Shown here in pieces: positions 45,588 to 57,840 of a DNA stretch of 64,000 nt (within the stretch, counting starts at the first letter, position 1; every line of letters begins with the position of its first letter). Below the pieces are notes generated by a model. That model did not search any database. It was not told the DNA's origin and saw only the letters and a list, made by a program, of their open reading frames with translations. The stretch is from Phycomyces nitens (Eukaryota > Mucoromycota > Mucoromycetes > Mucorales > Phycomycetaceae): the NCBI GenBank assembly GCA_022702545.1, contig JAHRBC010000004.1:1116001-1180000 (forward strand), written 5' to 3'. Position numbers and translations under genes: made by a program.

Positions 45588-46269
45588 CTAGTGGCACTGG
45601 ATAGACCGACTGGCGCTCAAATAGCCTTTTCCAAACACATAGTGTCCAACACCAGCTCCCAGAACCACGGCAATCATCAGATAGCCATTGTAGGTCATAA
45701 AGACCAACATAAGCCAGAAACTGATGGCTACCAATAAAGCATAGACACTGGATCGAATTATTTCTTGGCGCTTGCTTAATCTATAGAGATTATACCAATA
45801 AAAAAAAAGATACATTTACACATTTCAATCCATTCAATCCATTATATTGTTTACCTCACAGATTCACGAACACCCCCCACTCTCAGGGGAATGTCGGCCT
45901 CGGAGGACTCTAGATCACTTTCATGGTGGCCAACATCAACTCTTCCGTCTGCCTGCTTCTTCCACTCTGCGTCAGCCCATTGTTGATCAAGGGTGGTTGA
46001 CCATGCTCGAAGATATTCATAGCCTGCAGCGATAGCAAATATGACAAGGCATGATCCAAAGAGACCCCAAGAAGTGCTGATATGCCATGACCTAAACACA
46101 ACACACACATTCTCGATTTGCCAGTTAAAAAGCATCTATAGACACAAAAAGGTTACGTCGAGTCTTTTTTGATAATGCAGAGATGACTTGCATTCATTTG
46201 GCACATTCCAGGCATGTCTCCATGCCCTTGGGTACTTGTGTGCATTTCATGGCCAGTATGTCCTTCCAT
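45588..46269 (-). CDS. Ctr-family copper transporter
   Basis: High-affinity Cu(I) importer of 183 residues that forms trimers in the plasma or vacuolar membrane. Exons are 46269-46192 (78 nt), 46135-45855 (281 nt) and 45780-45588 (193 nt). The Met/His-rich N-terminus (MEGHTGHEMHTSTQGHGDMP, then GMCQMN) joins MLFNWQIENVCVVFRSWHIS, giving the canonical Ctr CxMNMLxNW signature. This junction requires a GC-AG intron (donor gcaagt). TM1 is TSWGLFGSCLVIFAIAAGYE. A polar loop (about residues 70-120) precedes TM2 with MTYNGYLM (the MxxxM motif) and TM3 with VVLGAGVGHYVFG (the GxxxG motif). The stop TAG is 45588-45590 (tail IQCH, with a Cys-His end as in other Ctr proteins). It diverges from GPI18 across a 197-bp shared promoter. 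Confidence 0.9.
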
Positions 46270-46466
46270 TATGTAAACGATTGAATAACAAGCAAGAGAA
46301 GAACGTGCGTGGAAAAGACGGAAGGTTTATCTGTTTTTTCTTGTGTTCCTTTAACGCGGGGTTTGTTCTATTCTATTCACGCATCTCTTTTTTTTTATTA
46401 TAAAAAAAAAGAAAGGCTACCAAGTTTGGTATTTGGTGCATTGTCTTGTGCACAGCTAAAAAGACA
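46270..46466. promoter_or_regulatory. Shared divergent promoter, Ctr / GPI18
   Basis: The 197 bp between the two start codons contain a T-tract/A-tract pair (about 46388-46411) but no copper-response element that I can recognise. Confidence 0.5.
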
Positions 46467-48100
46467 ATGAAGACATTGGATCGAGTATATGCAATCGCTA
46501 CTGCATCAAGATTAATAACAATCACAATTGGCATAATCTCCTTTCTCTTTGCTGGAAGTTATGACACATCGGCCGAGATTCAACTGTCTGGAGATATTAA
46601 ACAATCATTCATCCAACGCTGCCTCACTGCATTCCTGCGTTGGGATTCTCTCTACTTTTTACACATTGCCGAACATGGATATGTCTATGAGCAGGAATAC
46701 GCGTTTTTTCCTGTGATGCCAATAGCTGCACGCTTGGTAACAAATACAGGTCTGACACTCGAGAGAATGCATATTGGATTCATCAGCCTGGCTCATATGA
46801 ATTCCTTGTTTTTCTTGTTTTTTTTTGGGGTCAGTATTGTATCCATTCCAGAATATACTGGGAGGACAGCAATACGCACTACTTTTAGGTGGAGTAATTG
46901 TGGCCAATGTGTCTTTTGTTCTCGCAGCTGGATCTTTATTCAAGTAAGCTCTCTTTTATATATATATATCCAATGTTGTATTGATTTATCTAATGTATAA
47001 ATCCATTAGGCTGACCCAGAGTGTGTTTGGTGGCAACCAAAAGATAGCCTTTGTTTCAGCCGTTGCATTCTGTGTGTCTCCTCCGTCAATGTTCATGTCA
47101 TCGTTTTATACTGAATCTCTCTTTGCGTACATGAGTTTTACGGGAATGTATTTGGCAGCCCAAGGACACTATTTGAGTGCTTCTGTTATCTGGGGTATTA
47201 CCTCTGGTATAAGATCCAATGCAATTATTTATTTTGGCTTCTTTTTCTATGATTTTGTTGTCATGAGGATTGTCCAGAAACAGGGAATAAAGGTAAAGCA
47301 AGTAATACGATCAAATGACTCCAATGTTCTAAGCAATGTCTATATATATAAGCGAGTGTGCACTGGAATAACGGCTGCAATTATGTACAGTATTCCTGTA
47401 TTTTCAGGATTTGGAGCTTTCCAATACTATGGCTACACTCAATTCTGCACAAATGGCAATGACAGGCCTTGGTGCCATGGACGTATACCTATCATGTACA
47501 CCTTTGTCCAGCACGAGTACTGGCAAGTCTCAACTTTTTGGTCATTAGAATCTATTTTGCGTGTGCTCATTCCTTTTTTTTTATGCAAACCATTATTAAA
47601 TAGGAATAATGGGTTTTTGGAATATTATGAAATCAAACAGATTCCCAACTTCTTGCTCGCTGCACCCATCATTATCCTCAGTGTATCTGGGTTGTGGGTC
47701 TATGTAAAGAACGATCCAGAGAGCTTCTTTAGCTTGGGATTCTATTCCAAAATTCATGGTTTGTCTATTATCGTGTCCATTAAAACCTGAATGGCTAACT
47801 AAGCTTCTTTTTGTCTTCTCAGAAAAAAGGCATCCTTACACAGCTAAAAAGGCAGCAGTTTATATGTATCTGTGGGCAGCACTGCTAGTCTATACAACCA
47901 CATTTATGCACATCCAAGTCATCATTCGTTTCTTTACTTCGCTTCCACCTCTGTATTGGTTTACTGCCCATCTGTGGACCAATGGATTAGAATCATCTAT
48001 AGCAAAAGATCGTTGGGTGTCAAAAGGGCTATTGTCTTATTTTGTCCTCTATGGATTAGTTGGCACAGTTCTTTTCTCGACATTTCTACCACCCGCATAA
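46467..48100 (+). CDS. GPI18: GPI mannosyltransferase 2 (Gpi18 / PIG-V)
   Basis: ER membrane enzyme adding the second mannose to the GPI anchor precursor. The ATG at 46467 (MKTLDRVYAIATASRLITIT) precedes the catalytic luminal loop LTAFLRWDSLYFLHIAEHGY then VYEQEYAFFPVMPIA. Later PIG-V blocks are VAFCVSPPSMFMSSFYTESL, FAYMSFTGMYLAAQGHYL, GIRSNAIIYFGFF, FGAFQYYGYTQFC, RPWCHGRIPIMYTFVQHEYW and FLEYYEIKQIPNFLLAAPII. The end is WFTAHLW ... STFLPPA at TAA 48098-48100. The colinear frame hides introns: homology demands one from about 46736 to 46851, one near 46945-47009, a possible 60-nt one near 47291, one about 47528-47602 (EYWQ joined to NNGFLEYYE), and one about 47757-47820. Exact splice sites of the first are uncertain. 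About 430 residues are expected. Confidence 0.88.
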
Positions 48101-48665
48101 CCATTTATTATATATTTAAAAAGAAAGTAAATGGGTATATAGACAAGGATACAAACTGTCTCTGAGAAATATTTCGTATATTCTGTATGGCTTACAATAC
48201 AAAATACAAGTATTTATGCAAATATTAACGTACAGTCTTTTGCTCAGAATACATTTAGATGTGAAAAAAATAAATATGCCCAACAAGAGTAATAAATGAT
48301 GTATAGTAAGGATAAAATAAAAATTGTGGCTGTAATATCCTTACCCAAGTATCAGGAACAGTCTTACCATGCACTAAGCTCCAGTATGAAAGGTCCTAGC
48401 AGAGTAAGAAAAGGTGACGTGAACCTGTTGGTATAGGAGACAGACTATCTTTGGCTTTCGATAGGGGGGGCAAACTATAGATCAAGTATCATGATCATGG
48501 ATTTTGGCTGTGGTTTTGGAGATCAGGATTTTTGGGTGTATTTTCCGATAGATGCCAACCATCAGATTTGATGGCCCCTTGTCTTGGGGCCTAAAAATGG
48601 CAATAAAGTGAAGAAGAAGCATGAAACCCTTGATTCAATCCAAAAGCACGGGCCTTTCTGGATAG
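48101..48665. other. Intergenic
   Basis: No gene seen; it leads into the promoter of the gene at 48744. Confidence 0.4.
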
Positions 48666-48674
48666 TATATAAAG
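48666..48674 (+). promoter_or_regulatory. TATA box of the 48744 gene
   Basis: TATATAAAG 70 nt upstream of the ATG, followed by a CA-rich leader. Confidence 0.5.
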
Positions 48675-48743
48675 ACTCGACATTTTTGCACTTTCCTTTA
48701 ATATTACACATCTTCACATCTTCACACACACACACACACTACA

Positions 48744-49097
48744 ATGCAAATTTTCTCTATCCAAAAGCGCATCCTCTCAAAGTGCCAGCGTCGCCAATCC
48801 CAAAACACCTCCAACACAACCACCAAAGGCCTTTCTTCATTCACATCTTCCATGGGCCAATGCATCAAAAGTCTCACTTCAGTCAAGAAAGCCTTTAGCT
48901 GCAGCAAAGTACAAAACACAGTCCCACCTTCTTTGATTTCATCTTCATCGACGATTTCCAATGACTCCTATCTTTCAGACTTTTCTGATGACGAGCACTT
49001 TCAAGCATCTGAAAAGTCCATGGCTCTTGATGCACTTATCTTTGATCACCCCTCGGTCACTATCTGCATTCGCCCAGCTGCCTATCGCTCCTCCTAA
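48744..49097 (+). CDS. Hypothetical 117-residue Ser/Thr-rich protein
   Basis: Not recognised. Single-exon ORF with its own ATG, a well-placed TATA box and C-ending codons. A basic N-terminus (MQIFSIQKRILSKCQRRQSQ) leads into a Ser/Thr/Asn-rich middle (NTSNTTTKGLSSFTSS), a CIKSLTSVKKAFSCSKV segment and an acidic serine cluster (SNDSYLSDFSDDEHFQASE). It ends with a more ordered part (ALIFDHPSVTICIRPAAYRS). SDFSDDE looks like a casein kinase 2 site (inference). No signal peptide or membrane segment. Confidence 0.55.
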   Translation: MQIFSIQKRILSKCQRRQSQNTSNTTTKGLSSFTSSMGQCIKSLTSVKKAFSCSKVQNTVPPSLISSSSTISNDSYLSDFSDDEHFQASEKSMALDALIFDHPSVTICIRPAAYRSS

Positions 49098-50426
49098 GCC
49101 AGTTCAATATCTGTATATACCCTGTAAAAATTGTAAAATAGACAACCCCCAAAAAAAAGCATCCTCTCTGTACACTAGACATCATCAAAATATCAAATCA
49201 TGATAATAATCTCCTTGAAATAAAATTATTTAAAAAAGAAAGAAAGAGAGAACCACAAGCATCTTTTGCAGTGGTTCCTTTCTTTCTTTTTTGTTTCCAA
49301 TACCAATAAATATACTTGCATCGCTCAGCTAATACTTTGGCTGTTTCTTGAGAAATATTGGCTTTTATTCAGCCACACCCACAACTACCTTGTACTTTGG
49401 ATATAGGCATCTAATGTATATGGTCTTATCAACCACAATAGAGTACAATCTCTATCTTCAATTTCATTCTGGCCAATACACCCGGACCCTGGGGATCCAA
49501 ACATACTTGTTAGCCTATTTCTGATATCTTTGGTTCTGATGTTTTACAGAATCCAATCCGTGTTCCGTAACACTTTAAGGCGGATTTGTGTATCGATAGA
49601 CATGCCTTGGAGTCCAATATAAGCCTTGATAATTAGATGACTATTCTACCATGTAGCAATTGGCTGGTGTGAGTCTATAGATACCCCCTTTTATATATAT
49701 ATATATATTAAGATCCATAGCTTATTTGTCTTTGAACTCTGGCTGCATTACAGATGAGTAGGCTTTCTAGATAACAAAACTAATAATAATACTAAGAAAG
49801 AAAGAAATAAAAAGGTCAGCCTTGGATTGTGATTTCTGGATAGTCTTGATTTCTTTTTTCTATAACCAAACCTATTTTTAAATATTCTATTCTACAAAAG
49901 TGATGGTTGATATGATTGGCCCACGTTTTGGAAACTATTCTGTGGTTTATTTTCATATAAGCATTTAGGCTCAATTGCTGTTTCTTGAAGAAATATATAA
50001 ACGTTTTTTTATTTGATTTGATTTGTGAATTATATATATATATATATATATATAAATTATAAAATAGCAGGCCTTATAATGGGTTTTTTGGGTGGTTTCT
50101 ATGGAAAAATCCAACAGTGGTTCCAGAACAGTCTCCAGCTATCTATTGGATTGCAAAGAAGTATTGAAATACCTGAATTCACATTTATTTTATTTAGTTT
50201 TGGTCGGGTCTTTGACCACGTTCAACCAACTATAAAAAAAATGGCTCTAATTTATCAATCTATTTATTTATTATATATTGGCTTGAAGATGACTGATGAA
50301 TAAAATAAATGCTTATCCTGGAATTCCCATTAGATTCTGTTGAATTGATTTAATGATAGCCTTTTTTTTCAGTTGTAAGAATATTGGCCAATATCTACTG
50401 CCCTTTATATTCGAAACCGCTTGATC

Positions 50427-50461
<35 letters not shown>

Positions 50462-52242
50462 TTTTCTATTACGATAATGATCTGCATCGCCTTTTCAAAA
50501 GGAAATCAGTAAAATTAAAGACAAGGCCCCGATCCAAATCCAAAGAGTGCAATACTACATCTATCTAATCTGGCCAGCTTGAATTGACGAGGCAAAAAAA
50601 AAGAAGAAACCAAGAATGCAGGTGAGCATATATCCGAGACTATGACCTGGAAACCATGGCAACAAAGAATAATATTAGTAACAAAAAGGGCAGGGCTTCT
50701 TTTAGAGATTCTCATGTCTTTACCGGGTTTTTCACCCTGATTGATCTGAATCTGAAACCAAGATAAAAAATGTGTACCTGATTGTGGGCTTTTGTGGATA
50801 TTGATATCGTGGGCCCTAAATCCAAAGCTTCAACCAAAGGTGCCCCCTTTGGAAACCACATTTGCTTAGCCTTTGTATTGGCTGGAAAAATAAATAAATA
50901 AAGGGCGTAAAATGGATGTTGTCCACAGATCATTAAAGATATTGATGCCAGTTCAGTAATGGCTCATTTATAAAAGCCCATCCAAAATCCGAGATTTTAA
51001 AATAGAACTAGAATTCTGGTAGCTTGAGGATATTTATTTTAGGCAGCCCAAAATAATAAAGGCTTTGGATCCATAAGGCGGGAATTATTTAAGGCAGTTA
51101 ATTTAAGCAGCGTTTATATTCTTTTATTTAAAACAAATATATAGCTATAAAGGGTGAAGAATGGGCTTGACTCTGTAGAGTTTACTTTTTGTTGTTGTTT
51201 TTATTAAGCCTTTAAAGCTGATATATAGACTGACAACCATTAAAGACTATATAGTAAAAAAAAAAAGGGCAGCACGCTGGCCAAACAACACTTGTTTTAT
51301 GGCTGCCAGGTCAGGAAGATTTACTGGAATCAAAAGTGGACTCTTGGTGATCCAGCATTAGATATGTATGATGGTGATATTGTGATTTTGAATATTGTAA
51401 TGTTCCTGCAACCAAAATGCCTCTTGATATCGCAGTAAAATTGATCATTTGGCAGCGAGGCACTTTTTGTTGTTGTTGTTGATATGGAACTAGTAATAAT
51501 CATACAATAATTAACAGGTAGCAATGTGTGGTTTGCATTCTGACAGGGCTTTTTTTTTTTTAAAGAAAACTTGTAAAAATGTACGCTAATGGACTATAAA
51601 AAAAACGCCAATTAAATTTTAAACTGGTATTTGAATTATTATTATTATTTTGGAGACGCCGTTTGCTGGCGTGCTACATGGGGGAGGTATTTATTATTAC
51701 TATTTGGCTAATTGCTGTGAAATATCTAGGCCTTTGTGATGCACGGGAAGAAGGAGTATGTTCCGGATTGGACAAGGCCAACGAAGATAGCTGTCGTTGT
51801 TCAAACGGCCTGAAGAGGTAAAGAATATTTCGGAGCCCCAAGACACACGTGTATAAATAGGCAAGATACGATAAACGACTCTTTCCGACATGGCCTTTGA
51901 GACATTTCCTTTTTGTTTCTTGGAGATCAAATTTGATAGGCGTATAGGCTGGCTCAGTATTGCCTAGGCCAAAGTGGAGTAGATTTGACAAGAGAATGGG
52001 CCCTGTTTACAAGTGTCGAATAACCAAGTTATAATAATAATAATAATAAATACATCATTATCATTTATATATATATTAAAATAATAATAATAAAAAATAA
52101 AATAAAATAAAATAAATAAATAATAATTAAAGCGACATTTTTTCTGTGTTCCTTTTTTTTATTTTTTATTTTTTATTTTTTTGTTTATTCTTACTACTTT
52201 GCCTCTTGCACCTCTCTTTCCCTCTTTCTCCCCTACTTCATC
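49098..52242. other. Long AT-rich intergenic region
   Basis: No gene supported. TA runs lie at about 50033-50055 and 50430-50457. ORFs on the minus strand at 50515-50933 and 51674-51991 lack recognisable features, and the latter lacks an ATG. The last 100 bp is AAT/AAATA repeat followed by a T-rich, CT-rich leader before the transporter at 52243. Confidence 0.45.
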
Positions 52243-53643
52243 ATGGCCTCGGGTTCGAATCTTTCCACGCGGCCATCCCGGTCAACAGTCGCATGCCTAG
52301 ACTCATCCATGGTCTGGCTGGCAATGTATTTTGTCCTCAACCTCACCTTGACATTGTACAACAAGATCATCATGTCTCTATTTGAATTCCCTTTTCCCTG
52401 GACACTTACCGCAATTCACACATTCTGCGGTGCGATTGGTTCACTTATTTTCTGGAAGGCTGATATCTTTGCACCTGCAAATCTGGGTGAGCGTGAAAGT
52501 ATGATCATGTTGGTGTTCTCTGTTCTGTACACCATCAATATTGCAATTAGCAATGTATCTCTGTAAGTGCATAAATAAAAGATGGACTCATCAGACAGCT
52601 AACATCTTTTAATGTCTAGCAACCTTGTTACTGTTCCTGTAAGCCTAAAAAATAATAATAAGAATAACAAAAATATTTTGAAAATGTATCTTGTATTTAC
52701 TAACATTATAACAGTTCCACCAAGTCGTTCGGGCCATGACTCCAGTGTTCACCATCATTATCTCGCTCATGTTCCTCAAAAAGAGATACTCAAAGATGAT
52801 CTACGTGTCACTCTTGCCGGTAAGTTTAGGCGTTTCATTGTGGATTGTATAAAGAAAAGAGGGCGGAGAAATATCGTATAACTTAAATGGCGGTTCTTTT
52901 TTATTATTATTACTATGGTTTTAGGTAGTTTTGGGTGTTGCCTTTGCAACCTTTGGTGATTATGACTACACAGCCATGGGCTTCTTCCTCACCGTTCTGG
53001 GCACTGTGTTGGCGGCGTTGAAAACAATCGTAACAAACCGGGTTCAGGTGGGACGACTGAAGCTTCACCCACTCGACCTCTTGCTTCGCATGTCTCCACT
53101 CGCATGCATACAGACCCTGAGCTATGCGTATATTACCGGCGAATTATCTCTTGTCATAGAGTTTTGGAAAACAAGCTTTACCTGGGCCCTCTTTTTTGCA
53201 CTCTTGATCAACGGTGTGATTGCGTTCTTTTTAAACGTTGTCAGTTTTACGGCCAACAAGAAGACCAGTGCATTGACGATGACAGTTGCAGGTAAAATGA
53301 TTAAAGTTAAAGTAAAAATAAAGAGGAGGAAGGGGGAACCATTTTTTGACCAACACATAATCCTATAGGCAACGTGAAGCAAGTTCTTTCCATCATATTG
53401 GCAGTGATGATCTTCAAGTTGCACATCACCCTGACAAACTTTGCCGGAATTTTGCTGACCCTGGGTGGAGGAGGATGGTACACGTAAGTAAAATAAACGA
53501 ATGTTGGCCATAGATAACTGATTCTCTAATAATAATAATATTATTATTATAGCCAAGTAGAAATGAAGGAAAAGAGCATGGCCAAAAAGACGTCTAGCGA
53601 TTTGTTGAGCATTCCCATGGCAGACGTCAAAACACAGCATTAA
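52243..53643 (+). CDS. TPT/DMT-family nucleotide-sugar or triose-phosphate transporter
   Basis: Multi-pass Golgi/ER-type transporter of the drug/metabolite superfamily, TPT branch. The start is MASGSNLSTRPSRSTVACLD. Family blocks are MVWLAMYFVLNLTLTLYNK (first helix ending in the conserved NK), FPFPWTLTAIHTFCGAIGS, YTINIAISNVSLNLVTVPFH, QVVRAMTPVFTIIISLMFLK, VLGVAFATFGDYDYTAMGFF, LAALKTIVTNRVQVGRLKLH and FLNVVSFTANKKTSALTMTV. The C-terminus has AGNVKQVLSIILAVMIFKLH, TNFAGILLTLGGGGWYT and the tail MADVKTQH at TAA 53641-53643. Introns lie at about 52563-52619, 52637-52714 (extent approximate), 52819-52924, 53292-53368 and 53484-53552. About 340 residues. The substrate cannot be read from sequence. 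Confidence 0.86.
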
Positions 53644-53971
53644 AGGCAAGAAAGAAAGCGCCATTCCTTTCATTATTCGTAACACTTTTGCCTGTCAATC
53701 GTGATATATATATATTCTTTCTCTCTCTTTCTCTCTCTCCCTTTTTTTTATATATATAAATTGTATAATATATACAATGTAACTTCTTTTCTTTTTTTTT
53801 TTCTTATGAAAAAAAATCTCATATAGTGAACTACATTTTCTCTACTCAATTTAGAACCACTTGAAAAAATGCAAAAAAAATATATACTGGATAATCAGCC
53901 TAGATTTTTAAAAAGACAATGTTATATATATATATTTGAAATGGCTTTTATTATCATTTGGCACATAGAAT
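53644..53971. other. Convergent 3' spacer
   Basis: T-rich with TA runs; no gene. Confidence 0.4.
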
Positions 53972-54565
53972 CTAGTTCTCGTAGATCAAGGCGTGGAGGG
54001 AGGTGTTGCGGGAAGCGACCTTGACACCGCGGGGGAACCACATGGCAATCTCGCGCTGGGCAGACTCAACAGAGTCACTGCCGTGGCAGATGTTGCGTCC
54101 GACCTCGATACAGAAGTCACCACGGATGGTACCGGCAGCAGAGGCAAGGGGGTTGGTCTCACCCAACATCTTGCGGCCAACCTTGACGACATCCTTACCA
54201 ACCCAGACCATACCGACAACGGGTCCAGAGGCCATGTACTCGATCAAACCGGCAAAGAAACCCTTGCCCTTCAAGTCCTGGTACTATATAAAGGAGTCAG
54301 AGCCTGTATCTTTGATGTAATAAACAATGATCAACTTACGTGCTCCTCGAGCAACTGCTTGCTGGGGTTCATCAACTCAAGAGCGGCGAGCTGGTAGCCA
54401 CGCTGCTCGAAACGCTTGATGATCTCACCAACGAGACCACGGGCGACGCCTATGAAATTAGAATATTAATTAGATAAATTGGTTTCTTGCTTGGCATTAA
54501 TTAATACGTGGATATTAATTAATGAGCTTACCATCGGGCTTGATCATGATGTAGGTTTGCTCCAT
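53972..54565 (-). CDS. NDK1: Nucleoside diphosphate kinase
   Basis: Transfers the gamma-phosphate from ATP to nucleoside diphosphates through a phosphohistidine. About 151 residues, the usual length. Exon 1 encodes [11 protein letters not shown] and part of G; exon 2 [20 protein letters not shown] to KQLLEEH; exon 3 (from about 54282) [20 protein letters not shown] to the end. Active-site signature NICHGSD with the catalytic histidine, Kpn-loop region [19 protein letters not shown], and the C-terminus [14 protein letters not shown] at TAG 53972-53974. Introns are GT-AG and short. C-ending codon bias matches eL32, implying high expression. A C-rich/CT-rich tract on the coding strand lies about 150 bp upstream (54720-54742). 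Confidence 0.97.
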
Positions 54566-57083
54566 TTTATAAAGAAAAAGGTTGTTGTGGTAAAGGGACA
54601 AGGAGTGTATTCGTGGCGCGACACTTGTTTTTTATTGCTTGCCGTCTGAGAACGAAAAAAAAAATTTTCGGTCAATGGCTCTTGGATGTCTGACGTGAAT
54701 CGCGGAGTGCACTCGAGAGAGAGGGGAGGGGAGCGGGAAGGTTACGCCAACCTTCTTTGCCACAATCAAATCCATGAATATTTTTTCTTTATTGCTCTTT
54801 TGCCAGCCTTGTTTTACTAGTAAAATATTCTAGATTATCTTTTATACCAAAAAGAAAAAAAAATATAGTCCTTGCTCTTCTTGTTGTTTGCGCGGGAATA
54901 TCTTTGAGAGTGCTTTATATACTAGGCCAATTTCTAATTTCATATCTTGGTACTCTTTGGTCCCAATTGGTTGCAAACAAGCATCTTTCAATGCAGCGCC
55001 CCCTTTCTTGTTTCTTGTTTCTTATTCAAGTTGGCTCCATTTAAAAAAAATCATTACTCTTATTGCCATGGCAAAGGGTTGGCTCATTGATTTATATCTT
55101 TAGCTGTCCGGGCATACTTTTGTACTTGCCAAATATGCCAAGATCACCAAGTCATAAAGGTTTATTCCCAGGCTTAGTTGGCGTGTGATATATCATAGAT
55201 ATATATAAAAAGGGTAAACTTGTACACAGTTTATGAAAATGGCCAAACCATAAGCCCATTTCAGAACAAGAACCAATGCACAACCCTTTGATTGTTTTGA
55301 TTGTTTTTTGTTTCTGCCTTGGAAACCAAATTTAACTTATTTCTTGGCAGACTATCTATAATCATGGTTTAGAGAGCCAGATTGAAAAAACAAGGGTATA
55401 AATATTCCCCCTTTGGATTTAGGCTGGCTGCAAGGAAACTAGGACCCAAGACAAACTGAACGGGTAGATGATTAGGTTAATCGAGAAACTAGAATTGAAT
55501 TTTACAAATCATGATCAAAAGTGCAATGGGGATTAAATGCTTGCACAATGATGTAATCACTTGTTCAGCGGCAGAGATGCCCTGGTATCTTTATAGACAC
55601 GCTTTTATATTCCAAAGTCATTAAATGGTGCTATCGAATGAGTTGTTTAAAAAGAAAAAAAAGGGTTCTGTCAAAAGCACTCGATGGGCCAAGGATAGTA
55701 AAGAAGAATATAGGCAATCAAGTGACTATTAATTATGCTTACAATTATATAAAAAAAGGGCATTAAAAAGCAGTTTTTTCTTCTTCTTCTTCTTTCTGAC
55801 TAGGATATTCATTGATTTGTTTAAGTATCAAGGGTTTGTACTTTCAAGCCATCTTTATATCTTTATTGATCAGTTTGTCATGTCGGCATGGCTGGCATAT
55901 AGCATTGAGTAAAAAAAAAAAGAGATTTGATTGAAATGTGCTTGGACAGCCAGCCATTTATTAAGTATATTAAAAAGAGCCCCAATGCATTGGCAGCTTA
56001 GAATAGGTGGCGTAGACTGTGCTGTCATTTCATTTCGAATGACATACAATATAATGGCAGGGCAAGTGATGTGGTAGGAGGATTTGGAAAGCAATTTATG
56101 CCTTGCTGGAATTATACCCGAGACATCATTGTTAATTATATGATGATCAAGAGACAAATATCCATACACACATTGGTCAATGGTATCAACAGTTAGAAAA
56201 AAGTATGGAGCAAAAGGGTGAACGTGGATAAAGTGAAGAAATCCAGCAAGGTTGATGGTAAAAGCAGTTTATACACTTTGTCACCTTGAATTCTGTGCTG
56301 TAAAGTGCTTGTTGAAACCGAATAAAGATGTCTTGTAACCAGACATATTGGATAAACTCGCACACAATTCTTGTGTTCTTGGCTGATAAAGTTTGTCAAG
56401 AAAAGAACAAGGGGATTAAAAGACTAATCGTAGCCCTGGTTAGATATTAAATCAGTATAATACCATGTGTGGTTGATACAAGAGACATATAGCCCATGTT
56501 TTAAAAAAAGTATATGTGTTCTAGAGATTATATCGATAGACATTCAAAACTTGGCCTTGATGTGCCTTGTGTATGTAGTTCAGTACAGTATACCTTATCC
56601 AGCCTTGTAGGGAGTGAGAGTATTGATTTTGCCATGACTGTCCAGAACATCCATACTAATTCCATGAATTTAACAAGCTGTGTCTTTATCGAGTATCACA
56701 GATTTTCTTTTCTTAAAGGTTTTATATTTGAAAAATAAATGGTAAAGGGGAAACAGTAATACTTTTATATTTACTCTCTCTTATCTACTTTTACAACCCT
56801 GAGATTTCCACTTTTTGATTGACTACAGTTTCTTGTCAAAGACACACTTTTCACAAATATGCTTGTATAACCCAGGGGAGACTTGAGACCTTTTAAAATG
56901 TTTACACATCTTTTGCCTTGTTTCTTCAAGAACAATAGATGGGTTATTGTCAAACGTTGTTGACTGAGGTTTAGGAATTGTGTCGAGATCAATAAGCATT
57001 AAAGACTGTCATTTTCGATGACTATATTATCATATTCCTCGATAGCACTGTCATCAAATACTAGAAGCGATTCTTCTTCAGGG
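54566..57083. other. Intergenic, gene-poor
   Basis: The NDK promoter occupies the first 200 bp. Beyond it are only short ORFs without features. Confidence 0.45.
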
Positions 57084-57440
57084 TTATATATAATGAATTA
57101 GTCCATTTTGTAGAATTAAATGAAAAAGCGTCTCAATTGGTAATATGATTTTTGTAGACAAAATCACAAGTTGTCTCAATCTCAAGTAAAAACACTGTAT
57201 TAAATATAAGAGCCATGTAGAGATCAGCAAACAGATCCCACCAATAAATGCCATTATCATGTTATTCAAACCTTTGGAAGCAATAAAAGCAAGAGACGTG
57301 GATCTTATATGCGTGGTCTTATTACTTGTAAAAAAAGAAAAAAGCATTTTAATTCTTTGCTTTTTGTGGGTGTATAAATTAGGAGAGATGAATTCTGTAG
57401 CGTGTGCATCAGATGGCCTGAGAATGGAAACGGATAGCAT
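57084..57440 (-). CDS. Weak hypothetical ORF, 118 residues
   Basis: ATG at 57440 gives MLSVSILRPSDAHATEFISP and later a hydrophobic pair NMIMAFIGGICLLISTWLLY then LIQCFYLRLRQLVIL, which could be one or two membrane segments. No family recognised. AT-rich codon use makes a chance ORF plausible. Confidence 0.2.
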   Translation of the reverse strand: MLSVSILRPSDAHATEFISPNLYTHKKQRIKMLFSFFTSNKTTHIRSTSLAFIASKGLNNMIMAFIGGICLLISTWLLYLIQCFYLRLRQLVILSTKIILPIETLFHLILQNGLIHYI

Positions 57441-57840
57441 GCACTGATAATTATAGCCTCTAGACTTTCCTAAAGAGCAACCTTACCGATATTCATTTGA
57501 ATCTCAAAAAAGTAAGAAATAAAGGGGAAACCTTGGGAAATTACATTTACATTTATTTTACATTTATTTATTGCAAGTAGAGCGTTGCCTTTATAAAGAG
57601 GCCTTATTAAGATGAAATGACCAACAGTACAAGGCAGGGTAATACTTGAGCGCAGAAACAATCCAACAAAGAAAGAAAGAAATATAGCTTGTTAATATTC
57701 AGAATTTCAGGGGACAAGGTGGGGATGTGGCCACCATATCTTATTGCAATCTTTTTCTTTTTTACTCTACTTTCATGTTAAGAAACAGGAATAAATTATA
57801 CTATACACGGTCTTGATGGCATGTTTATTTCTGTTTTCGA

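Noticed and set aside
50515..50933. Two minus ORFs between 50.5 and 50.9 kb
   Set aside because: Short, AT-rich, no motifs; no splice model joins them.
51674..51991. 105-codon minus ORF
   Set aside because: No ATG start in frame, no homology recognised, and it overlaps another frame of equal quality.
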